Assembly (NCBI GenBank): GCA_934631005.1
Contig: CAKTXA010000043.1
Span: forward strand, 1-14,027
Direction of reading: 5' to 3'
From: an uncultured Oscillospiraceae bacterium
GTDB lineage: Bacteria > Bacillota > Clostridia > Oscillospirales > Oscillospiraceae
DNA length: 14,027 bases
Part shown: positions 12,427-14,027 of the stretch, piece after piece
Position numbering within the stretch: the stretch's first letter is position 1
How the letters are laid out: each line of letters begins with the position of its first letter
Program-made: the position numbers and the translations under genes
The notes under the pieces: generated by a model
The model's database searches: none
The model's input: only the letters and a program-made list of their open reading frames with translations
Told to the model about the DNA's origin: nothing

Positions 12427-14027
12427 ATGGCAAAGAATCGTTACGTCGGTGACTACCCCGCGATCGGCATCCGCCCGATCATCGACGGCCGCCGCGGCCC
12501 GATGCAGCTGCGCGAGAGCCTCGAGGGCCAGACCATGGAGATGGCGCTGGCGGCCAAGAAGCTGTTTGAGGAAAATCTCCGCTATTCAAACGGCGAACCG
12601 GTTCGCGTCGTCGTCGCCGATACGTCCATCGGCCGCGTGCCTGAGGCCGTGGCCTGCGCCGAAAAGTTCCGCAGGGAGGGCGTGGCCATCACGCTGTCCG
12701 TCACCCCCTGCTGGTGCTACGGCTCCGAGACCATGGACATGGATCCCATGACCATCAAGGGCGTGTGGGGCTTCAACGGCACCGAGCGCCCGGGCGCGGT
12801 GTATCTGGCGTCCGTGCTGGCGACCCACGCGCAGAAGGGCCTGCCCGCGTTCGGCATCTACGGCCATGAGGTGCAGGACCGCGATCAGGTCACCTGCATC
12901 CCCGGCGATGTGAAGGAAAAGCTCCTGCGCTTCGGCCGCGCGGCCGTCGCCGCCGCCACGATGCGCGGCAAGAGCTATCTGCAGATCGGCTCGATGTGCA
13001 TGGGCATCGGCGGCTCCATCATTGACCAGCAGTTCATGGAGGAATATCTCGGCCTGCGCGTTGAGTCCGTGGATGAGGTCGAGATCCTCCGCCGCATGGA
13101 AGAGGGCATCTACGACCACGAGGCGTACGAAAAGGCCCTTGCCTGGACGAAGGCGCACTGCAAGGAGGGCCGCGACGATAACCCCGAATCGGTCGAATTC
13201 CTCGGCGAGACCCGCCGCATCAGGTTCACGAAGGAAGAAAAGGAAAAGCAGTGGGCGTTCACCATCAAGATGTACTGCATCATCAAGGACCTGATGCAGG
13301 GCAACCCCAACCTCCCCGCCGGGTTTGAAGAGGAAAAGGTCGGCCACAACGCCATCGCCGCGGGCTTCCAGGGCCAGCGCCAGTGGACGGATCACTGGCC
13401 CAACTGCGACTATCCCGAGGCTGTGCTGAACTCGTCCTTCGACTTCACCGGCCCGAAGGAGCCGATGGTCTTTGCCACCGAAAACGACGTGCTCAATGGC
13501 CTGGGCATGCTCTTTATGGAGCTGCTCACGAACCGCGCGCAGATCTTTGCCGACGTGCGCACCTACTGGTCGCCCGAGGCCACGAAGCGCGTCACCGGCT
13601 ATGACTTTGAGGGCAAGGCCAAGGAGAACGGCGGCATCATCCATCTGCTGAACTCCGGCGCCGCGTGCCTCGACGCCTGCGGCGAGTGCACCGACGAAAA
13701 CGGCAACGCCGTGATGAAGCAGTGGTGGGACGTCACCGAGGACGATATTCAGAAGATGACCGACGCCACCGTCTGGTGCGAGGCCGGCTTTGACAACTTC
13801 CGCGGCGGCGGCTTCTCCAGCCACTTTGTGACCCGTGCGGAAATGCCCGCCACCATGATCCGTCTGAACCTTGTCAAGGGTCTCGGCCCCGTGCTGCAGA
13901 TCGCCGAGGGCTGGACCGTGAAGCTGCCCGACGAGGTCACCGATACGCTCATGGAGCGCACGAACCCCACCTGGCCGTGCACCTGGTTCACCCCGCGCTG
14001 CGACGGCAAGGCCGGCAGCCCGTTTGA
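12427..14027 (+). CDS. fucI: L-fucose isomerase, 3' end beyond the window
   Basis: FucI is a cytoplasmic, metal-dependent ketol isomerase that converts L-fucose to L-fuculose; known enzymes also accept D-arabinose. The visible 533 codons run without a stop and align along their length with Escherichia coli FucI (591 residues). Matching blocks include GIRPIIDGRRG at 14-24, VTPCWCYGSETMDMDP, GVWGFNGTERPGAVYLA, AFGIYGHEVQD, AAGFQGQRQWTDHWP, FADVRTYWSPEA and GLGPVLQIAEGW. Metal-ligand and catalytic residues corresponding to Glu337 and Asp361 of the E. coli enzyme appear as Glu352 (ATEND) and Asp376 (FADVR), with the same 24-residue spacing. The expected His near the C-terminus lies outside the window. 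The start is fixed by AGGAGG at 12414-12419. It is co-directional with the repressor gene and complements the divergent importer and kinase. Confidence 0.96.
   Translation, partial: MAKNRYVGDYPAIGIRPIIDGRRGPMQLRESLEGQTMEMALAAKKLFEENLRYSNGEPVRVVVADTSIGRVPEAVACAEKFRREGVAITLSVTPCWCYGSETMDMDPMTIKGVWGFNGTERPGAVYLASVLATHAQKGLPAFGIYGHEVQDRDQVTCIPGDVKEKLLRFGRAAVAAATMRGKSYLQIGSMCMGIGGSIIDQQFMEEYLGLRVESVDEVEILRRMEEGIYDHEAYEKALAWTKAHCKEGRDDNPESVEFLGETRRIRFTKEEKEKQWAFTIKMYCIIKDLMQGNPNLPAGFEEEKVGHNAIAAGFQGQRQWTDHWPNCDYPEAVLNSSFDFTGPKEPMVFATENDVLNGLGMLFMELLTNRAQIFADVRTYWSPEATKRVTGYDFEGKAKENGGIIHLLNSGAACLDACGECTDENGNAVMKQWWDVTEDDIQKMTDATVWCEAGFDNFRGGGFSSHFVTRAEMPATMIRLNLVKGLGPVLQIAEGWTVKLPDEVTDTLMERTNPTWPCTWFTPRCDGKAGSPF
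12592..12607. promoter_or_regulatory. Operator-like dyad F inside fucI
   Basis: GGCGAA-CCGG-TTCGCG matches the proposed operator CGCGAA-N4-TTCGCG at 11 of 12 positions, and its inner 14 bases form a perfect palindrome with a CG centre. It lies about 165 bases into fucI, where it encodes Gly-Glu-Pro-Val-Arg-Val. It could be an auxiliary operator, or a chance result of GC-rich codons. Confidence 0.4.

Noticed and set aside
12586..13824. 412-codon minus-strand open frame opposite fucI
   Set aside because: fucI on the plus strand matches the known enzyme over its whole visible length; the antisense frame is a composition artefact.
14018..14027. Apparent TGA at the window end as a fucI stop
   Set aside because: The final bases TTTGA read TTT-GA in the fucI frame; the codon is incomplete and the protein continues beyond the window.

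Overview
The window looks like chromosomal DNA from a GC-rich gut Clostridia species, probably Oscillospiraceae-like. That placement is my inference. It rests on the Firmicutes-type rpmH-rnpA-yidD-yidC-jag cluster, a lipoprotein YidC, strong AGGAGG ribosome binding sites, high-GC coding sequence and abundant short palindromic intergenic repeats. No phage, plasmid, CRISPR, tRNA or rRNA sequence is visible.

Left half, plus strand. Positions 1-315 hold no supportable gene but are dense in related hairpin repeats. Next comes hemW (heme chaperone, radical SAM family). A clear sigma-A-type promoter then drives rpmH, rnpA, yidD, yidC and khpB/jag: ribosomal protein L34, the RNase P protein, membrane-insertion factors and a KH/R3H RNA-binding protein. 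This cluster closes with a textbook terminator at 4968-4999. In many Firmicutes it sits beside dnaA/oriC and continues into mnmE-mnmG; here it has hemW in front and repeats plus a sugar locus behind, so the ancestral order is broken.

Right half. A divergent sugar locus is centred on about 11003-11348. Leftward runs an operon for a ribose/galactose-type ABC importer (two-domain ATPase, permease, lipoprotein binding protein) and an FGGY carbohydrate kinase. Rightward run a LacI-family repressor and L-fucose isomerase, which is cut by the window end. Together these could import an aldose, isomerise it to a ketose and phosphorylate it. FucI points to L-fucose, or D-arabinose or a similar sugar; an aldolase would be expected outside the window.

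The most interesting non-coding signals are four. (1) A set of dyads of the form CGCGAA-N4-TTCGCG lies in the divergent control region, with one near-perfect copy inside fucI, which together suggest the LacI-type operator. (2) A run of at least six hairpins fills the gap between the binding-protein and kinase genes; several share the apical core CCTGCGG (or its complement) while their stems differ. (3) A family of 26-27 nt GTAGGGG-type hairpins flanks the rpmH cluster and shows a compensatory base-pair change. (4) A MITE-like palindromic element of about 145 bp sits between the housekeeping and sugar regions. No gene in the window is clearly of a new type.
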